This document shows positions 1-8,609 of a stretch of DNA of 64,000 nucleotides, piece by piece. A program made the translations under genes and the position numbers. This DNA is from Chryseobacterium sp. (lineage in GTDB: Bacteria; Bacteroidota; Bacteroidia; Flavobacteriales; Weeksellaceae). Where the stretch lies: NCBI RefSeq assembly GCF_008014695.1, contig NZ_VOXE01000003.1, positions 396,217 to 460,216 on the forward strand, read 5' to 3'. Below the pieces are notes generated by a model, which was not told the origin of the DNA, searched no databases, and saw only the letters and a list, made by a program, of their open reading frames with translations. Numbering within the stretch: the stretch's first letter is position 1; each line of letters starts with the position of its first letter.

Positions 1-343
1 ACGTGGCTTCCACATCATTCATGGCTTCGGCTTTTGCCTGGAAGTTTTCGCCACAGAGCAGCGAGCGGTAACCGATGAGGTCGCCTTCCTTTATAAACCT
101 CAGGATCTGTTCTTTACCGTAAACCCCCTGTTTTGAAAGCTTTGCGGTGCCCTTTCTGAGGAAAAAAACACCTTTCGGAACTTCCCCGTCTTCAAAAATG
201 GTATCACCTTTGTGAAATTTCAGGATGTGTTTTGCGGAAAGATATTTGTTAAAATCTTCCGGAGACAGCATTTCTCTGAAGGATTCTTCGTTAAAAGCAC
301 GATGCAGATTTTCTTCGATGAGGGTTTGTTTTTCGAAAGACAT
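1..343 (-). CDS. Crp/Fnr family transcriptional regulator, N-terminal part (cut by window edge)
   Basis: Reading the minus strand from the ATG at 343 gives an open frame of about 114 codons that runs off the window. The visible part is a cyclic-nucleotide-binding-type beta-roll: KFHKGDTIFEDGEVPKGVFF, then RKGTAKLSKQG and GDLIGYRSLLCGE, the usual order of a Crp/Fnr effector domain. The helix-turn-helix lies outside the window. No N-terminal cysteine cluster is visible, so an oxygen-sensing 4Fe-4S cluster as in E. coli FNR is not supported by what can be seen. It is divergent from ccoI and close to the whole cbb3 oxidase locus, so regulation of microaerobic respiration is a reasonable inference, not shown. 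Confidence 0.85.
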   Translation of the reverse strand, partial: MSFEKQTLIEENLHRAFNEESFREMLSPEDFNKYLSAKHILKFHKGDTIFEDGEVPKGVFFLRKGTAKLSKQGVYGKEQILRFIKEGDLIGYRSLLCGENFQAKAEAMNDVEAT

Positions 344-403
344 TTTATGACATTTATCAGCAAAAATAGAGATTTTAAACCCCCGGCACAAATTTATTTA
401 TCA

Positions 404-411
404 TAATTTTG
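404..411 (+). promoter_or_regulatory. Candidate -7 promoter element for ccoI
   Basis: TAATTTTG fits the Bacteroidetes -7 consensus TAnnTTTG and lies 20 nt before the TTG start of ccoI. No clear TTG -33 box is seen at the usual spacing. A near-palindrome TGACatttATCA (348-359) in the same divergent gap resembles half-sites of Crp/Fnr operators. Confidence 0.45.
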
Positions 412-431
412 CAGGACAAATACCCGAAAAG

Positions 432-2819
432 TTGTCAGAAAACTGTTTTCATTGCGGTCAGATTATTGATAAAGAAAGGATTCTTTTTGAGGAAAAAATC
501 TTTTGCTGCACAGGCTGTAAATCGGTTTTCGAAATCCTGAACAGCCACGATCTCGGAAATTTTTACGAACTCAACAAAAATTCCGGAATCCGGCCAAACC
601 ACGAGAACACATCTCAGTTTGATTATCTTGATACGCCTGAAATTTTCACCAAAGTCACCGATTTCTCCGAAGGGAATACCACGCTGGTCACTTTTAAAAT
701 CCCGGTCATTCACTGTTCATCGTGTATTTGGCTTTTAGAGAGTCTTCATACGCTGCATAAAAGCATCCACTATTCTCAGGTGAATTTTACGCGGAAAACA
801 GTGCAGATTTCGTTCACCCATGAAGAACTGAAACTCAGCGATCTGGCGAAATTCCTGACCAATTTAGGTTACAAACCCGTCATTAATCTCGAAACTGCTG
901 AAAAAAAGGAGGATTTTTTAGACAAAACCCTGCTCATTAAACTGGCAATTGCTGGTTTTGCCTTCGGAAACGGAATGTTTTTTTCTTATCCCGAGTACAC
1001 CAATGATGTATTGGGAACCAATGATTATTACTGGGATCATTACAAACATCTTTTCCGGTTTATCATGTTTCTGCTTGCCACTCCGGTAGTTTTTTATTCT
1101 GCGTCCGACTATTTCAGGTCCGCCTGGTTCGGGCTGAAAAATAAGATTGTAAATATTGATGTCCCGATTGTCCTTGGGATTCTGGTGCTTTACGGCCGAA
1201 GCATTTATGAAGTAGTCACTGATTACGGCGCAGGATACTTCGATACGCTTTGCGGACTGCTTTTCTTCATGCTGATGGGGAAAGTGTTCCAGAAAAGGAC
1301 GTACAGCGCCCTTTCATACGACCGGGATTACAAATCTTTCTACCCGATAGCGGTAACTAAAGTCGATTTCGATGGAAAACAGGAAAACATTGTCCTGTCG
1401 GATTTAAAAATCGGAGACCGGATTATGGTAAGAAACCAGGAAATTATCCCTGTTGATGCCATTTTGATAAAAGGGGAAGGAAATATCGACAACAGTTTTA
1501 TTACAGGCGAAAGCGCTTCGATCCCGAAAAAAGCAGGAGACAAAATTTTCGCTGGCGGAAAGCAGCTCGGTTCGGCGCTGGAACTTGAAGTGATTAAAAC
1601 GGTCAATCAGAGTTATCTGACCCAGCTTTGGAACAAAGAGGCCTTCAGGAAATACGATACGGGACTGGATACTTTAACCAACGAAATTTCAAAATATTTC
1701 ACTTTCATTATTTTAGGAATCACGCTGATTGCCGGACTTTACTGGGGAAGGACTGATTCCGAAAAAATGTTCCAGGTGATCTCAGCGATTCTGATTATTG
1801 CCTGTCCGTGTGCACTGGCGCTTTCTGCACCGTTCACTTTCGGGCATGTAATGCGGATTCTGGGTCGGAACAAATTTTATGTAAAGGATACTTTAACCAT
1901 TGAGAAAATTTCAAAAAGTGAAGTCCTTGTCTTTGATAAAACCGGTACGATCACACATCATAAAAAATCAGATATCCGGTATGAAGGCGCAGAAATTGAT
2001 GATTTTGACCTGGAAAACCTGAAAAGTCTGTTTAAAAACTCCAATCATCCGCTTTCCAAATCGCTCTACGAGTTTTCGGAAACGGAAGATGGATATTTCC
2101 CGGCTGAAGATTTCCGGGAAATTCCCGGGAAAGGTTATGAAGCCAAAGTGAGGGGTAATTTATACCGGATCGGGTCTGCTAAGCTGGTTGGTCAGAAATC
2201 CCAAAATTTGGAAACCGCTGTTTACATCAGCAAAAATGATGAGTTTTTAGGCAAGTATATCTTTAAAAATGAATACCGGGAGGGGCTTAAACCGTTATTT
2301 AAAAGTCTCGCGCACTATAAAATCCATATTCTGAGCGGTGACAATGCTTCTGAAGAACAGTCGCTGAAGGACTTAATCCCAGAACTCGAAGGAATGGCTT
2401 TCAATCAAAGTCCGGAGGATAAACTGAACTATATTAAAAAACTGCAGGACCAAAACCAAAGAGTAGCAATGCTGGGCGACGGACTGAACGACGCCGGCGC
2501 GTTAAAACAAAGCAATGTTGGAATCGCCATTGCCGATGATACGAATTCCTTCACGCCGTCATCAGATGTAATTATGGCGGGAGAAAAACTCAGCGATCTT
2601 GAAAAATACCTGAAGTTTTGCAAAGATGCGATGACAATTGTTAAAATTACATTCGGGATCAGTTTTCTCTACAACATCGTGGGACTTTCTTTTGCTGTAA
2701 CAGGACATCTTTCGCCTCTTTTTGCGGCGATCATCATGCCGATGAGTTCTGTGACGGTGGTCGCATTTACCTCGATTGCGACGTGGTGGAGGAGTACAAA
2801 GTATTTTAAATTGATATGA
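432..2819 (+). CDS. ccoI: CcoI/FixI-type copper-transporting P1B-ATPase
   Basis: 795-aa heavy-metal P-type ATPase that supplies copper for assembly of cbb3 cytochrome oxidase. The N-terminus has a zinc-ribbon-like cysteine cluster (C5, C8, C26, C29) typical of the FixI branch, followed by an HMA metal-binding motif HCSSC (C95, C98). Catalytic motifs are all present: TGES at 358-361, the membrane CPC at 458-460, the phosphorylated DKTGT at D502, the HP dipeptide of the N-domain, and GDGLND at 682-687. The start is TTG: the conserved CFHCG begins four codons later and no ATG lies between it and the promoter-like TAATTTTG. It precedes ccoS by 197 nt, a gap with its own promoter signals, so it may be transcribed separately from ccoS-ccoNOQP. 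Confidence 0.95.
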   Translation: MSENCFHCGQIIDKERILFEEKIFCCTGCKSVFEILNSHDLGNFYELNKNSGIRPNHENTSQFDYLDTPEIFTKVTDFSEGNTTLVTFKIPVIHCSSCIWLLESLHTLHKSIHYSQVNFTRKTVQISFTHEELKLSDLAKFLTNLGYKPVINLETAEKKEDFLDKTLLIKLAIAGFAFGNGMFFSYPEYTNDVLGTNDYYWDHYKHLFRFIMFLLATPVVFYSASDYFRSAWFGLKNKIVNIDVPIVLGILVLYGRSIYEVVTDYGAGYFDTLCGLLFFMLMGKVFQKRTYSALSYDRDYKSFYPIAVTKVDFDGKQENIVLSDLKIGDRIMVRNQEIIPVDAILIKGEGNIDNSFITGESASIPKKAGDKIFAGGKQLGSALELEVIKTVNQSYLTQLWNKEAFRKYDTGLDTLTNEISKYFTFIILGITLIAGLYWGRTDSEKMFQVISAILIIACPCALALSAPFTFGHVMRILGRNKFYVKDTLTIEKISKSEVLVFDKTGTITHHKKSDIRYEGAEIDDFDLENLKSLFKNSNHPLSKSLYEFSETEDGYFPAEDFREIPGKGYEAKVRGNLYRIGSAKLVGQKSQNLETAVYISKNDEFLGKYIFKNEYREGLKPLFKSLAHYKIHILSGDNASEEQSLKDLIPELEGMAFNQSPEDKLNYIKKLQDQNQRVAMLGDGLNDAGALKQSNVGIAIADDTNSFTPSSDVIMAGEKLSDLEKYLKFCKDAMTIVKITFGISFLYNIVGLSFAVTGHLSPLFAAIIMPMSSVTVVAFTSIATWWRSTKYFKLI

Positions 2820-2955
2820 GCGCGCATCCGGGAAAAATATTTTCAAAAAATGCATTTGGTGATTACGATTTTACAAAGCTTTAAAAAACACGCTGTTATC
2901 CCTCTGAAAGGGCATTATTTAGAAATATTTTAAATTGACAAAATTTACCGGATGG

Positions 2956-2967
2956 TGATGAATATCA
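2956..2967. promoter_or_regulatory. Fnr-like palindrome upstream of ccoS-ccoNOQP
   Basis: TGATgaatATCA is a perfect inverted repeat matching the inner eight bases of the FNR-type operator TTGAT-N4-ATCAA (outer bases are G and T instead of T and A). Its centre is about 52 bases before the predicted transcription start of the ccoS promoter, a position suited to an activator. A Crp/Fnr gene lies at the left edge of the window. Confidence 0.45.
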
Positions 2968-3001
2968 TTATTTTTGATTAAATTTGGAGCGTTTTATACC
3001 T

Positions 3002-3009
3002 TAAATTTG
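3002..3009 (+). promoter_or_regulatory. -7 promoter element of the ccoS-ccoNOQP operon
   Basis: TAAATTTG matches TAnnTTTG. TTG triplets occur 15 and 25 nt upstream (2984-2986, 2974-2976), neither at the ideal 17-23 nt spacing. Only seven bases separate the element from the ccoS ATG, so the leader would be almost absent. Confidence 0.55.
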
Positions 3010-3016
3010 CATAGAA

Positions 3017-3217
3017 ATGGATATCCTGTATTTAATGATTCTCTGCAGTGTTTCTTTAGCTGTAGTTTTCCTGATCATTTTTATAGTCAATGCAAAGAAA
3101 GGGCAGTTTGATGATGATGAATCTCCTGCTGTACGGATACTCCTGGATTCTGAAATTATTAAAGAGGAATCTGAAAAAGAAAAAACAAAAAAATTAGAAG
3201 AAAAAGTGATTAGTTAA
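3017..3217 (+). CDS. ccoS: cbb3-type cytochrome oxidase assembly protein CcoS
   Basis: 66-aa single-pass membrane protein: hydrophobic helix at residues 4-24, then a short acidic cytoplasmic tail starting KKGQFDDDESPA, the pattern of CcoS, which is needed for cofactor insertion into cbb3 oxidase. The family is identified mainly by size, the helix followed by the K-G-Q-F/Y-D-D-x-E-x-P motif, and position: its stop is one base before the ccoNO start. In proteobacteria ccoS usually follows ccoI; here it leads the structural operon. Confidence 0.9.
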   Translation: MDILYLMILCSVSLAVVFLIIFIVNAKKGQFDDDESPAVRILLDSEIIKEESEKEKTKKLEEKVIS

Positions 3218-3218
3218 T

Positions 3219-5498
3219 ATGGAAACACAAAAGTTTAGTTATGACAATAGTATAGTGCGTGCGTTTCTTTATGCAACCGTAGTCTTCGGGCTTTTAGGTT
3301 TTTTATTGGGACTTACCGCCGCATTAATGCTTTTCTATCCAGAACTTCCGGAATTTTTCTTTGGAACGGATGATGCAACCATCAACAGTTTACAGAGCGG
3401 GAATTTGCAGGGGTTAATCAATACGCAGGGTGCTTTCGGCTTCGGTAGAATCCGGATGCTTCACACCAGTATGGTTATTTTTGCCTTTGTAGCCAACGGA
3501 TTTTTTGCGGGAGCTTATTATTCCACCCAAAGACTGCTGAAAACCAGAATGTGGAGCGATACACTTTCGTGGATTCATTTCTGGGGATGGCAGTTAATGA
3601 TCGTTTCCGTTGTTATCACTTTTTTAATGGGAATCAACACTTCCAAAGAATATGCTGAGCACGAATGGCCAATTGATATTCTAATCGCCGTTGTCTGGAT
3701 TATTTTCGGAGTGAATATGATCGGTACCATCGCTATCAGAAGAGTGCGCCATTTATATGTCGCCATCTGGTTCTACATGGGAACATGGGTTGCCGTTGCA
3801 ATGCTTCATATTTTCAATAATCTGGAAGTTCCTGTATCTTTCACCGGTTGGAAATCTTATTCAGCTTATGCGGGAGTAAAAGATGCTTTGGTTCAGTGGT
3901 GGTATGGTCACAACGCGGTTGCGTTTGTTTTAACGACACCAATCCTTGGACTGATGTATTATTTCATGCCGAAAGCTGCCGACAGACCTGTATTTTCCTA
4001 TAAACTGTCTATTATTCACTTCTGGTCCCTCATCTTTGTTTATATTTGGGCAGGACCTCACCATTTACAATATACTGCGATTCCGGGATGGGCTCAGGCG
4101 CTTGCTACCGGTTTCTCCATCATGCTGATTGCTCCGTCGTGGGGTGGGATGCTGAATGGTCTTCTAACATTAAGAGGAGCCTGGGATAAAGTCCGCGAAA
4201 ATCCGGTGCTTAAATTCTTTGTTGTGGCACTTACATGTTACGGAATGGCGACTTTCGAAGGACCCCTTCTGGCAACAAAATCATTGAATAAAATTGGTCA
4301 CTTTACCGACTGGGTAATTGGGCACGTTCATATTGGAGCGCTCGGATGGAATGGTTTCATGACCTTCGGGATGATCTATTACCTACTTCCAATCCTTTGG
4401 AGAACGAAACTATGGTCTGTAAAATTGGCAAACTGGCATTTCTGGCTGGGAACTTTGGGAATTATTTTCTACGCTGTTCCTTTATATATCGCTGGATTTA
4501 CCCAAGGTTTGATGTGGAAACAGTTTAACCCGGACGGAACTTTATACTACAAAAACTGGTTGGATATTCTTACTGCTATCCTTCCATATTACTGGATGAG
4601 GTTTGCAGGAGGCCTTCTCTACATCAGTGGTGCTATACTGATGGTCGTAAACGTTATTGCGACAGTTAGACAGGGCTCTTTCCAGAAAGAAGTTCCTGCA
4701 GAAGCACCTGCTTTGGCAAACGTTTCTAAGAAAAGAAAGGAAGGAGAAGGTTTCCACCTTTGGTTGGAAAGAACGCCTTTGATTTTAACCATTCTTTCAT
4801 TTGTAGCAGTGGCAATCGGGGGTTTTATTGAAATTGTTCCGACACTGACAATCAAGGAAAATGTTCCTACAATTGCTGCAGTGAAGCCCTATTCACCTTT
4901 GGAGCTGGAAGGTAGAGATCTGTACATCAGAGAAGGTTGTAACGCCTGTCACTCGCAGATGATCCGGCCTTTCCGTGACGAAGTAGTAAGATTCAACGGT
5001 AAAAATGGTCAGTATTCCAAAGCCGGAGAATTTATTTATGACCGTCCGTTCCTTTGGGGTTCAAAAAGAACCGGACCCGATTTGCACAGAGAGGGGGGTA
5101 AAAACCCGAGTTCATGGCATTACAAACACATGCTGAATCCAAGAGTTACATCTGCAGGTTCCATTATGCCTCGTTATCCTTGGTTGATTGCAAATGATTT
5201 GGACAGAAGCAATATGAAAGCTAAATTGAATTTGCTGAAAAACACTTTTGATGTTCCTTATACGAAAGCAGAAATTGATTCGGCAGACCAGTGGGCAGAC
5301 AACCAGGCCACTCATATTGTAAAACAGATCTTCTCTGAAGCTGCCGATGTAAAACAGGCATATGCTGAGAGAAAGGCAACGGAAGGTGCCAATTTTACTC
5401 CGCTTGAAAAGAAAGAAATCATTGCACTGATCTCTTATCTGCAGAGGCTTGGTACCGATATTAAAACGACTGAAATAAAAACTGCGAGCACTCAATAA
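3219..5498 (+). CDS. ccoNO: cbb3-type cytochrome c oxidase, fused subunits I and II (CcoN-CcoO)
   Basis: 759-aa fusion of the catalytic heme-copper subunit CcoN and the membrane-anchored monoheme cytochrome c subunit CcoO of the high-affinity terminal oxidase. Residues 1-475 are the multi-helix CcoN part, with WWYGHN (H231) and GPHH (H281-H282) providing copper-B ligands and GHVHIGALGWNG providing heme ligands. After a linker and an extra helix near 510-535, the CcoO part carries one heme-c site CNACH (574-578) and the conserved QMIRPFRDEV stretch. The enzyme reduces oxygen to water and pumps protons at low oxygen. The N-O fusion is common in Bacteroidetes. Spacing to ccoQ is 16 nt. Confidence 0.96.
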   Translation: METQKFSYDNSIVRAFLYATVVFGLLGFLLGLTAALMLFYPELPEFFFGTDDATINSLQSGNLQGLINTQGAFGFGRIRMLHTSMVIFAFVANGFFAGAYYSTQRLLKTRMWSDTLSWIHFWGWQLMIVSVVITFLMGINTSKEYAEHEWPIDILIAVVWIIFGVNMIGTIAIRRVRHLYVAIWFYMGTWVAVAMLHIFNNLEVPVSFTGWKSYSAYAGVKDALVQWWYGHNAVAFVLTTPILGLMYYFMPKAADRPVFSYKLSIIHFWSLIFVYIWAGPHHLQYTAIPGWAQALATGFSIMLIAPSWGGMLNGLLTLRGAWDKVRENPVLKFFVVALTCYGMATFEGPLLATKSLNKIGHFTDWVIGHVHIGALGWNGFMTFGMIYYLLPILWRTKLWSVKLANWHFWLGTLGIIFYAVPLYIAGFTQGLMWKQFNPDGTLYYKNWLDILTAILPYYWMRFAGGLLYISGAILMVVNVIATVRQGSFQKEVPAEAPALANVSKKRKEGEGFHLWLERTPLILTILSFVAVAIGGFIEIVPTLTIKENVPTIAAVKPYSPLELEGRDLYIREGCNACHSQMIRPFRDEVVRFNGKNGQYSKAGEFIYDRPFLWGSKRTGPDLHREGGKNPSSWHYKHMLNPRVTSAGSIMPRYPWLIANDLDRSNMKAKLNLLKNTFDVPYTKAEIDSADQWADNQATHIVKQIFSEAADVKQAYAERKATEGANFTPLEKKEIIALISYLQRLGTDIKTTEIKTASTQ

Positions 5499-5514
5499 TT
5501 TTAAAGTTATTATC

Positions 5515-5709
5515 ATGATCCCCCAAAGTTTTAAAGACATTTTATCAAACGGCGAAAATGTTGGTTTTTACCAAACATTGTCGATGCTGATCTTTCTGAT
5601 TTTTTTCCTCGGAATTATCATCTACGTTTTTTCCCGGTCTAAAAAACATTATGACGAGGAAGCAAATGCTCCTTTAGACGATGATCATACAGAAGAAAAT
5701 AAACTTTAA
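5515..5709 (+). CDS. ccoQ: CcoQ/FixQ-type small cbb3 oxidase subunit
   Basis: 64-aa protein with one transmembrane helix (about residues 21-41), then FSRSKKHYDEEANAPLDDD, a charged cytoplasmic tail. Size, topology and position between ccoO and ccoP fit CcoQ, which stabilises the oxidase complex. Sequence conservation in this family is low, so synteny carries most of the weight. Confidence 0.82.
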   Translation: MIPQSFKDILSNGENVGFYQTLSMLIFLIFFLGIIIYVFSRSKKHYDEEANAPLDDDHTEENKL

Positions 5710-5729
5710 TTTTTTTAATTAAAACTATC

Positions 5730-6608
5730 ATGAAACAAAGAACCCCCGTTTACGTAACCATCGCAATCATACTGGTGATCCTTTTCATCTTGTATTATAT
5801 GTTTGTTCAGAATTCTTCTTTCATTGCATCGCCATATTTTTGGGGAACGGTAATCATTACCGTAATTCTGGCCATGATCCAGAATGCGCTTGGAGATTTG
5901 ATCGAGAATGACCGATTCAAAAAACTAACGGATCTTGAGAAAGCGGAATATATTAAAGAGAAAAACACGCCTTATTTTAAAAGACTGTACGAAAGTGCTT
6001 TCAAGAAACAAACGGCTACAGAAGAAAAAGATATCCTTATCGATCATGGTTTCGACGGGATTATGGAACTGGACAATCAGTTGCCGAAGTGGTGGCTTGG
6101 CTTATTTTGGTTCGGAGTGGCATATTGTGTGATTTATATGACCTCCTATTTCCTGACGGATTTTGCCCATCAGAAACAGGAATATGATGAAGAATATGTT
6201 GCGCAGACAGCTTCCGTTGCTGAATACATGAAAAATGTTCCGCAGGCTACTATTGAAACTGCAGAATTTAAGGAAGACGAAGTGGAAGCAGGGAAAATCG
6301 TGTTCCAGACCAACTGTATCTCCTGTCACGGAGAAGGTGGTAAAGGAGGCATTGGACCGAATCTTACAGATAAATTCTGGATCAACCAGCCAGAAAAGAC
6401 CCTTTTCAAAAATGTATTCTATATGGTTGAGAACGGTTCCCCAAATAATCCTGCGATGCAGCCTTGGGGAAAAAACGGAGTGGTTTCAGGTAACGAGATT
6501 CAGCAGGTTGCAGCCTATGTTTACCACATCAATCAGGAACAGCCTCCTATTACACCAGCTCAGGGTGGTGCGGCTCCTCAGGGAACCGAAGCCAAATGGG
6601 AGAAATAA
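5730..6608 (+). CDS. ccoP: cbb3-type cytochrome c oxidase subunit III (CcoP), monoheme form
   Basis: 292-aa membrane-anchored cytochrome c that passes electrons to the CcoNO core. Two N-terminal helices (about 8-28 and 36-53) are followed by a charged segment, a third helix near 121-142 (WWLGLFWFGVAYCVIYMTSY, the typical CcoP anchor) and one cytochrome c domain with CISCH at 196-200 and a likely axial Met at 243 (NPAMQPWG). Proteobacterial CcoP has two CxxCH motifs; only one is seen here. The C-terminus is Pro/Gln/Gly rich. Lies 20 nt after ccoQ in the same operon. Confidence 0.94.
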   Translation: MKQRTPVYVTIAIILVILFILYYMFVQNSSFIASPYFWGTVIITVILAMIQNALGDLIENDRFKKLTDLEKAEYIKEKNTPYFKRLYESAFKKQTATEEKDILIDHGFDGIMELDNQLPKWWLGLFWFGVAYCVIYMTSYFLTDFAHQKQEYDEEYVAQTASVAEYMKNVPQATIETAEFKEDEVEAGKIVFQTNCISCHGEGGKGGIGPNLTDKFWINQPEKTLFKNVFYMVENGSPNNPAMQPWGKNGVVSGNEIQQVAAYVYHINQEQPPITPAQGGAAPQGTEAKWEK

Positions 6609-6697
6609 AAATTTAAAAACAAATAAACTTGAAAACATAATGTGTTATTTTAGAAATTAAGATAACAGGTTATGTTTTTTTGGTAAAATACATATCG

Positions 6698-8149
6698 ATG
6701 ACTGAAGAAGAAAATGTTTTCAGAGGAGGGCAAGGACAGGTTATAGAAGCAGAAACGTTCCGGGATTCCGTTGGCACCATGGAGCAGTCCGGTAAACGGA
6801 AGTGGGTATTCCCAAGAAAACCGAGCGGAAGATATACCGACTACAGAACAATTGTTGCGGTGGTGTTGCTGGCTTTATTTTTTGGTTTACCTTTTTTAAA
6901 GATCAATGGCAATCCTGCACTTCTCATCAACGTGCTCGACCGGCACTTTTTTATATTCGGGCAGCCTTTTTACCCTCAGGATTTCTTTATTCTGGCTCTG
7001 GGAGCCATAACTTCCATCATATTCATCATTCTTTTCACTGTTGTTTTCGGAAGGATATTTTGTGGGTGGGTCTGTCCCCAGACTATTTTTCTTGAAATGG
7101 TCTTCCGTAAAATCGAATATCTGATTGAAGGAGACCGGAATAAGCAGATGAGACTTGACAGGCAGGAATGGAATACCGAGAAGATCTGGAAACGCAGTCT
7201 TAAATGGTCTGTTTTCGTGATTATTTCCCTGGTTATTACGCACTGGATGTTTATGTACATCGTGGGGCATGAAGAAGTCTTTAAAATGGTTCATGAGGGA
7301 CCTTTCAACAACTTCAAGAGTTTTCTGGCGATGATCCTCTTTTCGGCTGCTTTTTACTTCACTTTCGCCTGGTTCCGGGAGCAGGTCTGCACAATGGTGT
7401 GTCCGTACGGAAGATTACAGGGAGTTCTCATCGATAAACAGACCATCAACGTTTATTATGATTTCAAAAGAGGCGAGAACCGCTCAAAATGGAGAAAAGG
7501 AGAAGACAGAAAAGCGAATGGAAAAGGCGACTGTATCGATTGTCACCAGTGCGTGGTCGTGTGCCCAACCGGAATTGACATCCGAGACGGTCAGCAGCTC
7601 GAGTGTGTAAACTGTACGGCGTGTATTGACGCGTGCGACGAAGTAATGATCAAAACAGGCTTGCCGCCTGGATTGATTCGCTACGCAACCGAACAGGAAA
7701 TTGAAGAGGAAACGCCGTTTAAATTTACTGGAAGGATGAAAGCCTACACGGTGGTATTGGTGCTTATGGTTGGTTTTTTAGGATTTTTGCTTAATAACAG
7801 AGGTTCTATGGAAGCCAAATTCATAAAACCCGCAGGATCTTCATTTTTTGTGAGAGACGGTAAGATCAGCAATACTTATAATTATACCTTTCTAAACAAA
7901 TCCAACAGCGATCAGGTGGTCTCCATTAAGATCATAGAACCTGCTCATGGTGAAATCTCCCTGAGTGGCAGCGGTAAGATTATTTTGAAAAAAGATGAAA
8001 TGACGAAAGGAACCGTTAATGTAAGTTTTCCTGAAAAAGAAATGAAGCTCTCTAAACAAAATGTGAAAATCGGGGTGTATGACCAGAAGGGAGAACTTTT
8101 AGATACCTTTGAAACATATTTCGAAGGTCCGTTTAAACTGCAATTTTAG
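6698..8149 (+). CDS. ccoG: CcoG/FixG/RdxA-type 4Fe-4S ferredoxin, cbb3 oxidase accessory protein
   Basis: 483-aa membrane iron-sulfur protein that acts in copper handling during cbb3 oxidase assembly (in studied relatives, reduction of Cu(II)). Motifs: CGWVCP (122-127) and CTMVCP (231-236) next to membrane helices, then two ferredoxin clusters CxxCxxCxxxC at 279-289 and 303-313. The C-terminal ~110 residues after a last helix form the Ig-like FixG domain. I place the start at the ATG at 6698 (MTEEENVFRGGQGQ); a TTG 18 nt upstream is also open but adds residues not expected in the family. Confidence 0.94.
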   Translation: MTEEENVFRGGQGQVIEAETFRDSVGTMEQSGKRKWVFPRKPSGRYTDYRTIVAVVLLALFFGLPFLKINGNPALLINVLDRHFFIFGQPFYPQDFFILALGAITSIIFIILFTVVFGRIFCGWVCPQTIFLEMVFRKIEYLIEGDRNKQMRLDRQEWNTEKIWKRSLKWSVFVIISLVITHWMFMYIVGHEEVFKMVHEGPFNNFKSFLAMILFSAAFYFTFAWFREQVCTMVCPYGRLQGVLIDKQTINVYYDFKRGENRSKWRKGEDRKANGKGDCIDCHQCVVVCPTGIDIRDGQQLECVNCTACIDACDEVMIKTGLPPGLIRYATEQEIEEETPFKFTGRMKAYTVVLVLMVGFLGFLLNNRGSMEAKFIKPAGSSFFVRDGKISNTYNYTFLNKSNSDQVVSIKIIEPAHGEISLSGSGKIILKKDEMTKGTVNVSFPEKEMKLSKQNVKIGVYDQKGELLDTFETYFEGPFKLQF

Positions 8150-8153
8150 AAAT

Positions 8154-8609
8154 ATGTTTAAAAAATTCAGCTGGGGTCATGGTATTATCCTCGCACTCGG
8201 CTTATTTATAGCGTTTATTTTATTCCTGATTTTTTTCTTTGCCAATGGGATGAAGAATTCTGAACTGGTCTCCGATAATTATTATCAGGATGAACTCGCG
8301 TATCAGGAAGTGATTGATGCCAAACACAATGCGGAGAAAATATCAGTAAAGCCTGCTTACAGCCAGCTTCCTGAAGGAATCAGGATTACTTTCCCGGAAA
8401 GCATCAAAGTAGATGGCCAAAAAGTAAGTTTTACCCTTTTCAGAACAGATGATTCCAACCTTGATCTGAAAAAGGAGGTAACCCTGAATGCGCAGAAATC
8501 ATTCCTGATTCCCAAAAAGGTAATTTTTTCAGGTTCTTATACCCTGAAAGTCCGGTGGTACGAAAATAAGAAACCTTATCAACTCGATTACGACGTTCTA
8601 TGGAAATAA
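8154..8609 (+). CDS. ccoH: FixH/CcoH family protein
   Basis: 151-aa protein with one N-terminal helix (about residues 9-31) and an extracytoplasmic domain, as in FixH/CcoH, which is required for assembly or stability of cbb3 oxidase. The ATG at 8154 lies four bases after the ccoG stop and begins MFKKFSWGHGI, the usual FixH start; a longer frame begins inside ccoG and is rejected. The conserved SDNYYQDELAYQ segment after the helix is typical of the family. Its end overlaps the next gene by 10 nt, indicating translational coupling. Confidence 0.9.
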   Translation: MFKKFSWGHGIILALGLFIAFILFLIFFFANGMKNSELVSDNYYQDELAYQEVIDAKHNAEKISVKPAYSQLPEGIRITFPESIKVDGQKVSFTLFRTDDSNLDLKKEVTLNAQKSFLIPKKVIFSGSYTLKVRWYENKKPYQLDYDVLWK

